Source of the DNA: Cantharellus purpuraceus
Lineage: Eukaryota; Basidiomycota; Agaricomycetes; Cantharellales; Hydnaceae
Length of the DNA: 64,000 nt
Reading direction: 5' to 3'
NCBI GenBank assembly: GCA_025174535.1
Contig: JALBUN010000003.1
Coordinates: forward strand, 1,448,501 to 1,512,500
Made by a program: the position numbers and the translations under genes. Under the pieces are notes generated by a model that was not told where the DNA came from, made no database searches, and was given only the letters and a program-made list of their open reading frames with translations. Below are positions 23,268-36,398 of the stretch, one piece after another (positions within the stretch are counted from its first letter, which is position 1; every line of letters starts with the position of its first letter).

Positions 23268-24877
23268 CTACAACTTGAAGGAAGCCTGTAATATACGGAG
23301 ATGAGTCCAAACGAGATAGTAATTGGAACCAAGTACATACGATGCAGGCTTGGGACCAGTGCGGGGGCGGAACCAACGCCAAAAAATGAGAGGGAGCATC
23401 AGTTTCTATAATATAAATGGGTCAATCAGGCGGCACCGTTAAGCAGCCCTACATACTTCGTCGACACCAAGCATTAAGAATGCGACACAGGGGACTAAAA
23501 TGCTTGCGTGATATAGCAGTAAGATATAGCCCGGATGTCACGTACTGGCAGCTTGTAGCATATCTACCCAGGTCGGGATCAGGACGACCGATGGAAGCGT
23601 GCCGTTCACCAAAGTTGAGTTTAATTCCGGTAGTTTACTCAATGTGGATAGATATGCGCTATTGAGACATCAAGATTTCAGCATCGACTTTGCACGGGAG
23701 GTGTGATGTATCAATGCATACACCGACACCACGACACGATAAATACTGAATGCGACAACACGCAGTAAGACGGAAAGCCCGATAGCGCTCTTCGCCTTGA
23801 TTTGTCGAAAAGCCCGCCAATTCGTGTATAGCACGTGGATGACAAGTGCTACAAGAGCAATTATTCGCTAGACATGTCGAAGGTGTGAATGGCAAAAAAG
23901 CGAATCCATACCGTCAAACACCAGAGTGAGGATCAAGAGCGCAACCGTTACACCGTAAACAGATTGCAGGCTGAGAAGCCAATTAGTTTCCAGGGTTAAC
24001 ACAAAGCTCTGGTCCTCACAAGGAGTTGAGTCTAATCACGATGCAATAGAATTGTATTGGCGAGGCTCGTCGCAAGGAGATATTCTCGATGATAATGCGA
24101 TCCATGCCGACCTGCGTGATCAATAAGAAAAGCTTTCATTTTCATCGTCATGACACTTACGAAACTGGATGCGGTTGCAAAGACGACGAACAGGATATAC
24201 GGGGTCATGAGAAGCTGTTTATCATTAGTGAGAAAGGATGAAGAGTGCCGGAGATCGTTAAACGCACCACACCCGTCACCCAACGAGTTTGCGTAATTCC
24301 ATAAATGTCCCCGTGGATAGCTATGCGGAGAATGATCCAAAGCTTGGAAATAACAAGAGACGCATGAGCTACCATACAGATGGCATAACGTTCATCTACC
24401 TGGATGATGAGAGCCAACGTAGAACTGGCAGTCATTACCTGTGCACCTTCGGCAAGTGCAGCCTGTGCCACACACTTATGCGGTGACACAAGGCCCAGGG
24501 GGTTGATGGGAGTATTGTCCGCGGTACCACGATAAAGACTGGACACGAAGGACAAGTAGGCTTTTCGGTTGAACGACTGTAGGGAAAAGATACTGACAAT
24601 AATGAGAACACAATACTGGAAAAGATCCAAGTGATGCAAAAGTTTATAAATGTTGGATCACGGTGAATTTCATTAGAAAAAATAGACACTGCCAGGACGA
24701 AGACAAGGCCAATATGACCCCCGACAATTTGAAAACCCAAGAAAGCACTCTGCTCTCGTCGGAGGGCTGCCAAATGATGGTCAATAAAGCCAGCGCGAGT
24801 ACAATAACAGGCACATACTTGCGCTATCATGATTGAACTTCTGGACAATCGCAGCAGCCGCAGGTGGAAGATCTAGT
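23268..24877 (-). CDS. Seven-helix integral membrane protein, multi-exon (second gene)
   Basis: Spliced by eye, the protein runs LPPAAAAIVQKFNHDSA, LRREQSAFLGFQIVGGHIGL (helix 1), then FINFCITWIFSSIVFSLL, a polar loop YRGTADNTPINPLGLV, CVAQAALAEGAQVMTASSTL with ALIIQ, LWIILRIAIHGDI, LLMTPYILFVVFATASSFV, a loop, LQSVYGVTVALLILTLVFDV, LVALVIHVLYTNWRAFRQIK, SVLLRVVAFSIYRVVVSVYA, and DMLQAAIPCVAFLMLGVDE. It ends KLMLPLIFWRWFRPRTGPKP to a stop at 23268. The order GGxIGL, CxTWI, CxAQAAL and the last P..AFL.FG helix fits a mushroom seven-helix family sometimes annotated as receptor-like. About ten introns of 45-60 bp are required. The start codon was not identified; an upstream exon probably exists beyond 24877. 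Confidence 0.65.
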
Positions 24878-25514
24878 TGAAAATTAATTTTGATTTTCTC
24901 GGTGTGGCACTGGGCGATCTCCGCTGGCCGATGCACGATTAAATTTGTTTAACTCGCGCAGCGTGGTCAAGCATACCATCCAAAAGGAACTGAACAGTTG
25001 CCTGGTCCTTTGGCGCGACAGTGTGACACAAAAGACACTCCCCTTGGGCTTGAACAAATGGAACTGTACAGCCGCAATGTGGCGTGTTGCATTTAGCTTT
25101 CGCATTCGCAAAGGCAGCACAAGTTGCATTGCACTAGATCCTGAAGCTAAGATGGAACAAGCGGCCATGTGGGACGCCACATACATTGTTCGTTGAGGAA
25201 CCTGCCTGCCTCGATGCAAGAGAAGAGTCTGCATGCGCATTCACTAAGTATAGGTGCAGATCAGCGGATACAACGAGGGATCACGGATTAACACTGACCG
25301 TAGCCTGAAAGCAGTGGAAAAGCCCCGGCAATAATGCCATGGTAAAGGTACATGGCTATCGGGGACAAGGCTCGAAACACACTATTGGGTGCTCGTACGC
25401 CACTCCAAAGCGTTTGACGTCGGTTATGTAGCCGCCATCAGCCCATTTCTGGTCTTTGTAATCGTCAGCAACGAATAGTTAGCTTTAGATCAGTCCAGAA
25501 AACATAGGAAACAT
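24878..25514. other. No gene recognised
   Basis: Upstream region of the membrane protein gene. It may contain its first exon and promoter, but I could not identify the start. Confidence 0.35.
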
Positions 25515-25760
25515 ATCTGTCATCGCCAAACTCCACAAGGCAATCCACGTCTCCAACTACACATCACGTGGGTCCCCGGCCACCTCTAACGTACCTGGGA
25601 ACGAAGCAGCAGACCACGCCACCAAAGATGCAGCAACGGGTACAACAACAGCCACCAGTCACCCAATCACAACACTCCCAATACACTACCGCGGAACGCA
25701 GCAGCCCTCAAGGCCTACCACAAAAAGCAAACACGCGCCCAATGACATCTCGACTGGCCT
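25515..25760 (+). pseudogene. Non-LTR retrotransposon RNase H fragment
   Basis: Two overlapping frames together give HITWVPGHL and NVPGNEAADHATKDAATG. This is the conserved ITWVPGH...GNExAD block near the end of RNase H domains found in fungal LINE-type elements. A one-base frame change separates the two parts, and nothing upstream looks like reverse transcriptase, so this is a scrap. Confidence 0.6.
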
Positions 25761-26478
25761 AACTGCCCACAAGCAGCACACGACCCGTGGGGCACGCACC
25801 CCCCTCCCCACCATGACTCCATCCCTACCCACACCTATAGTACCAAACACCCTAATAAGAATGTACATAAATAAAGACAGTCCGACATGGCGTAAGGGCT
25901 ATAATAGAACATATCTATCTATCCATCATCTGCACCTAGTTTTGGCACACGGCGCACGGAGCACGGAACACAGAACTAAATTGGAGGTGTGCTATATTTA
26001 TCACCGTCGGCACCATGATAAACCACCTTAGGTAAGTCACATCAGATGTGGTATTTTTGAAACAGTGGAGGTCGAAGTCTTTGTTTCTGGTGATGTTTTG
26101 AAATTACAGACTATTAGACTTTGGCCTCCTAGAAGGCGTAATCTTTTGTTGCATCATACATCAATGACTCAGGTCAAATCTACAGATGAAGAGGTGCCCC
26201 ACTTTACATTCTCTGGAGAGCCCTCAGAGCTACCTGCATCCGCAGGCCATGGGTACTTTCAAGGTGGTCCGAGTGACTCATTGGGCCCTCAAACTAGACC
26301 ATTATTTGTACTCATGGACTTTGGTGGTGCTTGATAATCCAATAATCATTACTAGAACGTCACGGCAACGACTGCCGATCGCCACGTGTACATATGCACC
26401 TACTTGCGGCCAATACCTCCATCGATGGGGTCGCGCAAATGCTGAAGCGTTAAAAGTAGCCGACGAGCCAACATGGCT
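25761..26478. other. No gene recognised; 3' flank of the zinc-finger gene
   Basis: The last part (from about 26363) is duplicated at 36399-36630, together with the end of the zinc-finger coding region. Confidence 0.4.
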
Positions 26479-27699
26479 TCAAGTCGCTAGCTGCCTCTCC
26501 ATTGAAGCCTGCCACCCAAGCCTATGCATGGCCTCGTCGGAGAGTCTCCAGACTTCGTCTTCAGAGAAGATGTCCTGGCAATAATAGCGCAAGTGCCGGC
26601 GGAAATGTTCATATCGAGAGAACATTTTGAGGCAGCCCGCCGGACATGTCAGCCCAACCACCGGCTTGTTTTTTTGCCTTGCTCCCTCTACCTTTCCCTC
26701 CTCACGGTGTTGCAAAGGAGCATGGAATGATGCCCAGTGCCTCTGAAAGTTGCGGGAGATGATGCGACCGCAGACCTGGCCGTTGGCGTCGACAACACCA
26801 CATTTTCGGACGTTGGGAGAGCGTTGGCGTCTTTTTGACGATTTTTTCCTCGATGGGGGTGCTTCCGTCATGTCCTGGGTGGGATAACGCGCCGCTGATG
26901 CAGCCGGTGCCGGCTGTGATGTCGACGCTACCGGCCATGGCCCTGGGGTCGGTGCATCCCTCCATGAGGAGGCTGATGATGACGCAGCCGGGTATCCACC
27001 CTGCTGCGCATATCCAGCATTCGCTGGCTGTGGGGGTGTCGTGGAGTTCCACATCATCCCCTGGTCGTGAACACATTGATATGCCGAGATGGTGGACCTG
27101 TACGCTGCGTCAACGCCACTCTGAGCCCTTGTCATGTCAAAGTCACTCACTGTCCACCATCTGGGTTAAATGGTACAAGCTGTGTGTGGCCACATTCCAC
27201 ACACTGAAGCTGACCGGGGGCAATGGGTGGAAAATGACCCGTTGATGGGTATGTTCCATATGCTGCCCCCCCTCCCATCCCTTTCCCCGTGTCTTGGGCG
27301 ATTCTTGTCTGTCCCAGGCACGGGTCAGGTCCTTGCACCGGAGCATTAGATAATGCATCCGGCGATGGCTCCGGGGTGGGGAGCGTGACGCTGATATGCA
27401 ATGTAAGGGCTCGCTACTAATGTATGTATAGTCTTGCAACACTCACGGAAAAGTCTGGTCTATGCTTGTGGAGCTCGCGGTGATGCCCACCCCCTGTGTG
27501 CCAAGCGGATTTAGTTGGAGGTCGGCCGCAACAAACCTGGTGAGCTCCAACATGAAGTCCTCCTGTGTTACTTTGTCAACGCCATGCGTGAAGAAGGCAT
27601 CGCTGGAGAACTCACTGGCAGTTCTGGTAGGTCAAAGCCGGCATCATTGAGCTCGGTGTGAGCATCAAATGTAAAGGAGGAGGAGTTGGCTAGAGACAT
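26479..27699 (-). CDS. Basidiomycete zinc-finger protein, unnamed
   Basis: The likely first exon starts MSLANSSSFTFDAHTELNDA at 27699. A frame with EFSSDAFFTHGVDKVTQEDF then MLELTRFVAADLQLNPLGTQ follows. After an intron beginning GTGAGTGTTGC comes a Pro-rich exon ending LQCVECGHTQLVPFNPDGGQ, with a CxxC. The last exon is rich in Pro/Ala/Ser and then carries SRKKSSKRRQRSPNVRKCGV, a C-x9-C...H-x4-H finger (VCGRIISRNFQRHWASFH), and a second finger, CPAGCLKMFSRYEHFRRHLR followed by YYC. Basic residues before the fingers suggest a nuclear, DNA-binding role, but the function is unknown. A one-base frame problem between the first two coding blocks means an unseen intron or a frameshift. Confidence 0.5.
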
Positions 27700-29419
27700 A
27701 TTGTTGAAGAGACAAAGCTGTTTGTTGGGAGTGTCCTTGCGGCAGGTGACCGTTTATATACTTCAGTCTTGCTTCATAGGTCGGTTTGCTATGTGTGCAT
27801 TCTTACCAGATATGGTGTGCAGTGTCTCACAACGTGGTGAACGCGTGGAAACCTTCTCTTGGGCGGCAGAACTCCCAGATCTGCATTCATCAGCATATGA
27901 CTCACTTGATTGGAGCTTCGATACCGTTTGGCATCTTGGATCGGTATTGAGTCTGGCAAAGAAGACTAATCTAGCAAGATGCTGCTGGAAACTTGTAGGA
28001 TCTAATTTTATCCAATCTAATCATCCGAAGCGATGCATCACCCGATATGAGAACTGTATATAGCAGAATGGCATATGGCAGTTCACTCTTCGGTGGCACA
28101 GTACTATCGAGAACAAAGGAAGGGTGCAATGGTGCTCACACAATGTGATATCGCCAGGTAGTATTAAAATTTGTGCCAATCTTGACTGGCGGTTTGTGGA
28201 AGTGAGATGAGTCTGCCCCGCATGAACTTCTTTTGAAATTGTGCCGTGCGTATCACACCGGGTATTACCTCATGTTGTTATACATATTTGGGCGACCCGT
28301 TGACAGTCGGGACTGTGCGGAGAAGCTGGCTGAATGCAGTCGAACAAAGGAGCTTAGCCACGTCGGATACTTACCCCGTGGATCAGTCTCACATAATGTC
28401 GAAGTGTTCAATTATATCCAGAGTGAATATCACGAAACGCAACGTTCTTTCACGAAAAATACCATAAACAATTCGACGCGTTTTGTAATGCTGTGGGAGA
28501 TCGGTAAGACATTGCATCTTCTATCTCACCTCAATAGCCTTGTAAGTTCAAGAATTTGATTCACGATTCACCCGATAAATGACGCGAAGGGGGCTGAGCG
28601 GGAGTGCGTCTCACATGATCATTCGGAATGAGAATCTAACCCTGAGCGGGTGCAGCCTCGTCCCCAAGCGAGTGCGTTCAAGGTTTAAATCTACACTCAT
28701 TATTCTTTCACACCATCATATCCATCGAAGCTGGGACTTTCGTCATGGTTTCGCCATACTCTATTATCCCCAATGAATTGCATCATGGTTCCATCTCTAC
28801 ACTAGGAGATATGCAGGTCCGTGTTGGGTGTTTGTAGCGTTTGTTCATGGCGATGTGTCTGATGGACGGACATGTGGGATGTGATAGGATGAGGGAGGTG
28901 AAGGGAAAGGAGGAGGCGTCGAGGATGGAGGCGTTGAAGGCGGTGGATATATGTGGTTGCTGATGTGCTTGGTCATAAATGTTTAAACCCCAGACGGATG
29001 AAACGGCGAAGGCCAAAGAGGAGAAGCGTCAAACCACTGGCAAAGAGGGTACGTGTCATGGTATCGTGGCTTATATATTGTGGACGTCGGCTGATGATGG
29101 ATATATGCATCTTGTTCATGTGGTAGGACTCTTTTACTGCTCCTGATCAGGGATACCCTCAAAGATGAGTGAATAGACAGCAATATGAGGAAGAAGTGGT
29201 TGCGAAGTAGGGGCGTGAGTAGAGGTCTGAAGTTTGCGTTGATGGGGCCTGCACTACTTGGGACTCATCATTTTCATTAACCTTTCAATCATCCCAGGAA
29301 CGATGGCCGTGACGTGAATCCTCTCGTAGCTTGCATACCTCATATGAATAATGGACAAAATGGCCCACCGAAATCAACTATCATAGTGTGAATGTCGCCT
29401 CCTTCCAGCTTCAGTTTAG
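27700..29419. other. No gene recognised
   Basis: Short ORFs only (for example 27686-28063 plus and 28233-28559 plus), with no domains, no RNA gene and no repeat shared with the rest of the window. Confidence 0.4.
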
Positions 29420-29669
29420 GCTTTAAACTCAGTGATGGTTTTGAATACTTGCTCTTGTTCAATGACTAGCCTCGATCAGCCCAGGAGTGTTGTTTTCTTT
29501 CTTTTCTTGTCCAACCAAATTTTTTCCATTATCATATCAACTGGTATTATATTTTTGGGCCGTGATGGTAGTGTGATGACGAGTTCATGTGTAATGGGTC
29601 TGGGAGGGTACCTGCATGCACCTCGACCATATCTTCTGCTTTGTTTGATGTTTGTGTCAACACAAAAAT

Positions 29670-30304
29670 ACCTGTCACTCCCACTCGAGCGGAACTGGAG
29701 CCCCATCACGTGCACGAATTTCCAGTGTTTTTCCCACCCTAGCGCTTTGGTAAACACATCCACAACCATATCCTCAGTCGGCACATATTGCACAATGACC
29801 TCTCCTGTGGCCACTAGGTCATCACGGAAGTAGTGGTATTTTCGTTGTATGTGCTTCGTTCAGGCGTGGTATTGTGCATCCTTACTTAACACTATCGCAG
29901 CTTGATTATCGCATGACAAGACCATTGCCCCTTTCTGAGCATGTCCCAATTCTGCAAAGAAGGTGCATAGCCAGGCAATGTGTTGGCTGGCATTGCTGAG
30001 GCCTATATACTCAGATTTGGTGTTGGCTGGCGTTGCTGTGCCTATATACTCATTTGGTGGTGGAAAGGGCTACCATTGATTGATGTTTGCTCACCCACCT
30101 GATTGCCCTTTATTGCTGATGAATATGCAGCCGGAAGTGAATTGTGAAGTGTCTGGGTCGCCAGACCAGTCTGCATCAGTGTACCCATGGAAATTCATGT
30201 TGATAGATATGTTGGACCCATCAAATCTGAGTTCCATGTCACGCATGCCTTTAAGGTATCTCAGACCGCACTTCACCAGTTCCCAATGGCATGCCTTGGG
30301 GCTC
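29670..30304 (-). pseudogene. Copia RNase H domain, downstream part
   Basis: Translation gives ACHWELVKCGLRYLKGMRDM, GYTDADWSGDPDTSQFTSGC and the terminal block VPTEDMVVDVFTKALGWEKH. It continues the pol frame that is interrupted by LTR-A at 30305: YSTS before the insertion and PKACHWE after it join to the usual copia sequence. Confidence 0.85.
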
Positions 30305-31713
30305 TGTTTTGGAACCTGCAAAATTATGGTGTTAGGGCAAACTCTAAATCACCACGATTCCATGAATGAACAGCTGAGAAGAATATCAAACCCTGCTGCA
30401 GCACAACTCCAGAAACAATTTAATGTTTGTACTTTGGTTACAATCCTTTTTATTGGTCAATGCAGACTATACACAGAAAAGTAATACATTTCTTAGCAGA
30501 AAGAAATGAATAAGACTTCCAGAGTCTAGAGTTCACAGACACTTAGGGATCCAGATATTCCAAAAAGAGGGGAATACACTTACAGGCTAAAGGAAGGAGG
30601 TGGATGAATCCAACTGTCCAACCAGTGGCACTCTGAAGTGGGTAACAGCAATGTGTGAAGTAGTCTAGCAACTGCTTCACATGAGTTCAAGATTCTAATG
30701 CTCTGCAAAGGCAGTACACACTAGTAACTTAAACAAGAGCACTAATGGCAGGACTATCGACAGACAATCTCACCCTGTAGATTTGTAATCATGTGGGGCA
30801 GATACTACACTCACGCCCAAAGCAGGAATATCACTACTTTGAGTGCAATCAAGTACAGTTACACAACTGTAAAAGATCCTTGAACTGGTAATCAACAGTT
30901 ACTGAGATATAGAGGATGACACTGTATGTCACTCTAGTCACACTGGTGTGCAGAAGATGGGTAGAATATGTTGAATATGTTACTATTTCAGAGGAAGAAT
31001 GGCCTCCTTATATATTGTATTTACAGGAGCTGACTAATGCTTCTGGAATATTCTACCTATTAATAGATGGAAACTACTGGAGGGTTGTGGAAGGTGGAAG
31101 AAAGGGGTAGAATATTCCAAGCCAATCACAGGTTCTGATCACTGGACTAACACTGATCAGGAGCTGAATAATGGTTCTGGAAAGTTCTATCTAATAATAG
31201 AAGGAGGCAGCTAGAATGTTATGGAAAGGGGTAGAATATTCCAAGGCAATCACCTGATCTGATCCTTAGGCACTGATCAGGTAAAAAGAAGGGTGTCCAC
31301 CCTGTTTTCTGCACTGGTTTGGACAGCCATGGATAGCCACATCTCAGGTGATGATCTCCACAGAAAATAGTGCCCTGAGAGGCTGTGGTTGTTAAGTTAC
31401 AGAATATTTATTGATAAGAGACATCTGAGCTTGAATTTAGGCTGAATGCCTGGTCCAAAGGTGGAGAGCCAGCTGTGTGAAGGTTTATGGGTGCCTATGG
31501 GTCCACAACTGTAGCACAGCAGAAATAAATGATTCTGGGCTGAGTTCTGCATGGAATATTCCTGAAAAAATATGGAAAATAGAGAATATTTGAATAAGTC
31601 CATTCCAGGTACAAGTGCCAAATATATGCTGATATTTAGGAATGGAAAAGCAAAGTATAGCACATTGGTGCTGCATAAATAGGATTTGATAGGGAAAAGG
31701 TGGTTCCCATACA
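30305..31713 (+). mobile_element. LTR-A copy A2, 1409 bp, inserted in copia pol
   Basis: The ends are TGTTTTGGAACC and GGTTCCCATACA, an imperfect inverted pair with TG...CA. Flanks are GGCTC (30300-30304) and GGCTT (31714-31718), a 5-bp target duplication with one change. It contains no retroelement domain. Short ORFs shared by the copies (for example MTLYVTLVTLVCRRWVE) are not supported as genes. It belongs to the subfamily without the TGAGTCA array. Confidence 0.85.
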
Positions 31714-31718
31714 GGCTT

Positions 31719-32460
31719 GTGCTGTAATGTCCAAGTACTCCTACAAGAAACACAATATTGGGGCAAGTTCCTTGCATCGCATACATGAGTGAGCCTACCA
31801 CGCTTGCATACGAGACTGTTCTTCCCCCAATCTCCATCTCCGTCATTATGGAGTCCTCTTCTGTGTCACTTGCTGATGGCTTCACTGCAGTCCTCATTGG
31901 TGTCCACACAGGTTTGCACTCACTCATGCCACATCATTCTAGAACTGAGTCAATGTACTGGCACTGTGTCAGCGAGATGGTGCATAGTCTTCTGTCCCTT
32001 TTGATTTTGATTCCAAGTATGTATGAAGCTGGCCTAGGTTGCACATTTTGAAAGCTGCTGACAGCTTTATCTTCATTTCTTTCATGAAACAACACATTGA
32101 TGTTGCCAACAATAGGTCATCAACATAAACCACAAGGAAGCATGTGCTCCCTGCCTCATCCTTGAACACATATAGCCATGTCTCTGCATTCAACCTTGTG
32201 AAGCCTATGTTGCTGAGCTTGGCATCCAGCATTCAGTTCCATGTCCTTCCAGCTTGCTTCAGGCCATACAGAGACCGCTTGAGTTTCCAACAGTGTCCTG
32301 ATGGAATTGGCATGCCATCTGGAGGCTTCAGGTAGATCTCTTCCTCTAGTTTTCTGTTTAGGTAGGCTGTGGCCACATCCATCTGATCTAGTTCTAAATT
32401 GTACTTTGCAGCAAGTGTGATGATTATGCAGATTGATTCCAAGTTTGCCATGGGGGCAAA
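31719..32460 (-). pseudogene. Copia reverse transcriptase domain
   Basis: The frames include ANLESICIIITLAAKYNLEL, DQMDVATAYLNRKLEEEIYL, KPPDGMPIP, LKRSLYGLKQAGRTWN, then after a TGA stop the palm motif FLVVYVDDLLLATSM, and VSYASVVGSLMYAMQGTCPN towards the LTR-A insertion. The YVDD active site is intact but at least two stops break the frame. Confidence 0.85.
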
Positions 32461-33639
32461 GACCTCCTGGTAGTCTATTCCTTCTCTCTGTGTGAAGCCT
32501 CAGGTGACAATTCGGAGCTTGTGCTGGATGTTTCCATTTCCATCAAATTTAACACGCATTACTGGTTTGGAGGTAATCAGTGTCACCCCTTTAGGCATAG
32601 GTATGATGTTGTACACATCATTGTCAGCCAGGCTTTGCAGTTCCTCATTGAGTGCAGGTTTCCAAAACTTTGCACATGGGCCTGACAGTGCTTCTTTCAG
32701 CGTTGAGGGGATTCTGACCCCTTGTGGTCCAGTGTTTGCAATACCAACAAAGTGGATTTCATTGTTGTCTGCACCATGAGTTGTTCTGGTTGAGGATTTG
32801 GTTCATCCTGCTCATTTTCTGCTTCATTGGCTGCAGAGGTCCTCAATCAATGCCTTTCCTACAGTTGCTGTTCATGTGCTTCTCACACCCTCTCACAATC
32901 TCTGTTGTGGTCTGCCCAGCATGATACTCTGGTGGACCTGCAGGCTCCTTCAACTTGCAGTGCAGGTTGAGAATGTGAGGTGCCAGCATCTTTGCTTCCT
33001 GGCAAGATATCTTGGGCATGCAAGCTTGGTATGTTCCCTCTTTGCAAGACCCTTGATGGCATAGGCTGATGTGGAGTCCCCTGCAAGGTTTGTGCTTCCA
33101 CTGCCTCTGATGCTTGGTCACATCCAGCTGTGCCTCCCACTGCCATTATATGGTGGTTTGCATGTTGTTCATGGGCCATGGTGGTTTTGACTGCCATGTT
33201 GCTGGGGTGGTTTGGCTGGAGCATGTGCTCCCACTCGCTTTCATACTCCTCCTTTTAGTCTTGGAGGCTTTCAGGTGGTAACCCTTCTTCATCAAATGTC
33301 ATGTGTCAGCTATGGAATATCCTGTGGGTCTCAAGGTCCAGTAGTTTATAGGCTTTCTTCCTGAGTGTGTAGCTGAGCATTACACTCTTCCTGCCTCTTC
33401 TGCTGAACTTCCCAACCCATTTCTCTTTAGGAATCAGTGCATATGCTATCCAGCCAAATGGGCAGAAGAAGGTACAATCAACTTTCCATTTGAAGAGTTT
33501 CTCATACGGGGATTTTCCATGTATTCTGGATGCTGGGCTTCAGCCAATTAGGTAACATGCTGTCAGCATGGCTTCTGGCCAGAAGTATTTTTGGAGCTTT
33601 GATTCAATCAACATAGTGGTCACCTTGGTCACCAGCAAT

Positions 33640-34460
33640 GAGTTCATGCACTCTGCAAGTCCGTTTGACTAGGTATGTCTGCAGCTGTCATCTCATGGAT
33701 TACACCTTTGGTGTGTAACTGCCTTTCAAATTCATGGCTGCAGTATTTGCCTCTGCCATCTGTGCATAGGAAGTCAACAAAGTTTTGCAAGAAGTGAACC
33801 TGACTGATCTCTTGGTTGAAGAATACCTGTACATCATTTTTCCATCGGTTGTAGATGACTTGTGCCTTGCCTTTTCTTTTCATGAAGGTGATCCAGTATC
33901 AGTGCCCACTTTGGGATGCAGGTGTGACAGGTCCACCAACATCAGAGTGTATGATCTGGAGTGGGTGCTTTGCATTCCTGTGTGTTGAGGGTTTGAACAG
34001 CAGCTTTTTGGCCTTTCCAAGAGTGCATGGCTCACAGAATTCAATGTCTCCAGTGATTGCTTTTATGTCTTGTAGTTGGCCTTGTTTCACCATGCATTTC
34101 AGCCGTCCAATCCCAATGTGTCCCATGCATCTGTGTAGGACATTTATGTCAATTGAGAGATTTGCATGCTCTGCATGAATTACTGGGGTCACGTTGAGGT
34201 GATAGAGTCCTCATCTGTGTGATGTGTTCATTACCATAGTTTGCCCTCTTTTTACATGGCACACTTGGTGCTTGAATTTGACTGAGAGGCCAGCATGATC
34301 TAGTTTGTTGACAGAGACCAGTGATAGGGAGAAGCTTGGAACTAGGAGAACATTAGACAGAAAGATGTCGTATGTCTCCCCATGGACTTTGCTTGTGAGT
34401 TGCACATTTCTGGTTCCAATGGCTTTGACTGAGGAATTATCACTGAAGCGCACCATGTGT
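33640..34460 (-). pseudogene. Copia GAG-pre-integrase and integrase start
   Basis: The zinc-binding HHCC region is visible (HRCMGHIGIGRLKCM ... FCEPCTLGKAKK), followed by PLQIIHSDVGGPV with the first catalytic Asp of the integrase core. Upstream, VRFSDNSSVKAIGTRNVQLT belongs to the protease/linker. Between about 32460 and 33640 the integrase C-terminal part is too decayed to read. Confidence 0.75.
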
Positions 34461-34549
34461 GGCAGTTGGATAGGCTTGTAGCTGCCTGGGACAATTCATT
34501 CTCAGTGAGGTACCATGTGCGCAGATGCTCCTGAGTCTATCAGAATGTC

Positions 34550-35416
34550 TCATTTAGTGTGCACAGGTTCAGATGCGAAGTAAGCGAGAATACATTTCTT
34601 TTGGCTTCTGGACATGTTTACATTTGCAAGCTGTGCATGCTCATTGTCTGAGCTGTCTGAGGAGGATGAATAGGGGTGAGAACTGTCACTACCATTGGTG
34701 GTCTCTTCTGCCTTGTGTGCCTTCTCACACTTGCTTTTCTTTCCCCCTTTTTTCTTCTCCTTTTTACCCTTCTTTTTCTTTTCTTGGCCTTTTAAGGTCC
34801 TGCATTCACTCATTGAGTGTGTGCAGTCACCGTGCAGACTGCTGTGTTTGCTCTTGCTGGCCTTTTGGGCCTTGAGGGCAGATTTGGAGTTTGTTGATGT
34901 GAGGCTGCTACTCAGATGTGTCACCTCAGCAGTGAGACATGATTCTACTGTGGTGAATGAGAGTTTCATGTTGGGCACCAGGGAGTTCAGCACTGATGAT
35001 TTGAATGTTTCCCATGTCACATTGGATGGGAGGGAGTGCAGGAGGAGAAATGCAAGGAATTCACTGTCAATCCCCTTCTTCATCACAGTGAGTCAATGGT
35101 TTGCTGATTGGATTGTGGCTATGTGTGCATCTATCTGGGATGTCCCATCCCATTGTGCATTCATTAACTTGACATAGGTATAGAAAGCATTTATTCCAAC
35201 ATTGGTCTTTTTGTGGAGTTTGATGATGCGGTTCAGAAGCTTGTTGGACATATCTTCACTGTGGACTTCAAGGAGTATCTGGTTGCAGATGTGTTCAGTG
35301 ATGATGCCATGTGCTTTTGCATCATGTAATTCCCAGCTATCACCTGCAGAGGGTGAGGGAGTGGCTGTTTCCACTGTTGTTGCTGCTTTTGGCTTCTGTT
35401 TAGATCCATCAGTCAT
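34550..35416 (-). pseudogene. Copia Gag, stop-broken
   Basis: The start MTDGSKQKPKAATTVETATP (ATG at 35416) leads into LLNRIIKLHKKTNVGINAFY and YVKLMNAQWDGTSQIDAHIA, a UBN2-type Gag. A TGA interrupts the frame at about 35090; the rest reads FLAFLLLHSLPSNVTWETFK, then a Lys-rich stretch and a poor zinc-knuckle remnant (HGDCTHSMSECRTL). The second half runs to 34550. Confidence 0.75.
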
Positions 35417-35640
35417 GCTATAGACTTTCTCCCTTCAGAGCTTCACTTTGATTTGCAATTTCCATATTTGATAATTTTCCAGACCTTGTAGGACCAGGCA
35501 GTTCGTGGTGGTATGGTTGGGTGTCATCATGTTTCATGAGAGTGTGCCACCTGTTTTTCTTTTGAGTGATTCTAAGTGCCACTGGGGTCCATAACCTAAC
35601 AGGTAGCAACTTGTTCAATTAGATGCGGTTCACAAGTGAA

Positions 35641-36398
35641 TTTGCAAGGGTAGTACATGGAGTGAGCACAAAAGCAGCGTGTTGTTGAGTCTTAAAGCTT
35701 TGGAAAACTTCTTACTGATTACTAATGATATTATGTAATGCCACAGCCTGCCAGCAGGAAGACTGAATTGATAGTACAGCTAGATGGCAGTTGCATTCAT
35801 ATCCTCTACAGAAGGCATGCTCAATTTCAGTTTCTGTCATATTGTATCCCCAGTTTTACCATCCACCATCACTTCATGGGCTGAATTCCCTGGGCATGCA
35901 TGCATGAAGCATGTTGGGTGGAAAGGTTTTGGTGGCAAAGAGGATGCTAAAAGGGTAGTCTGTTTCAATTGCATACCAGATCAGTATTATCCCATTCAAA
36001 CTGACAAGCAGCGAGGTCTCTGAATTTGAGAGATACTGCAACACACAAGAACTTTGAGCTTGCAATGTCTGATGTGATATGAGTGGGATAATGTGAGTAG
36101 ATTCAAAGTCAGCCTAAAGGGTAGTCTGTTTCAATTGGATACCAGATAAGTGATTATTCTGTATGAAAAAGCAGACCAGTGGCATGAATGCTTATGCAGA
36201 GCTCATATTTGTAGTGCTCATCCACATCAGTTGAGATGCAAAGTCTGAGCTTGAAATTCAAGAAATTCCATTATTTCTATGTTCTAGCCAACATGACAAA
36301 TCCATATGCCTTGGCATATATTTATTCAGTGTTATCCTAAACTTGACTCAATGCAGGTAAATAGGCATTGGCACATTTGGAATCGACCTAGAAAGCCA
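35641..36398. other. No gene recognised; CpG-poor flank of copia
   Basis: AT-rich sequence with very few CpGs. It contains an internal near-duplicate of a 30-bp stretch (TAAAAGGGTAGTCTGTTTC near 35948 and AAAGGGTAGTCTGTTTCAAT near 36115). It may include the copia 5' LTR, but boundaries are not visible. Confidence 0.35.

Larger units (their letters stand above)
29420..35640 (-). mobile_element. Ty1/copia retrotransposon, decayed
   Basis: Domains occur in copia order on minus: Gag (35416 to about 34560), protease remnant ILIDSGASAHMVPH, GAG-pre-integrase HRCMGHIGIGRL...CEPCTLGK, integrase pieces to about 33640, reverse transcriptase with YVDDLLLA, and RNase H with YTDADWSGDP. Stops break the frame at many points, often TGA. 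LTR-A is inserted at 30305-31713 within the RT/RNase H linker. TGTTGACACAAACATC near 29666 (minus) may start its 3' LTR; no clean LTR pair was found, so both outer borders are approximate. Confidence 0.85.
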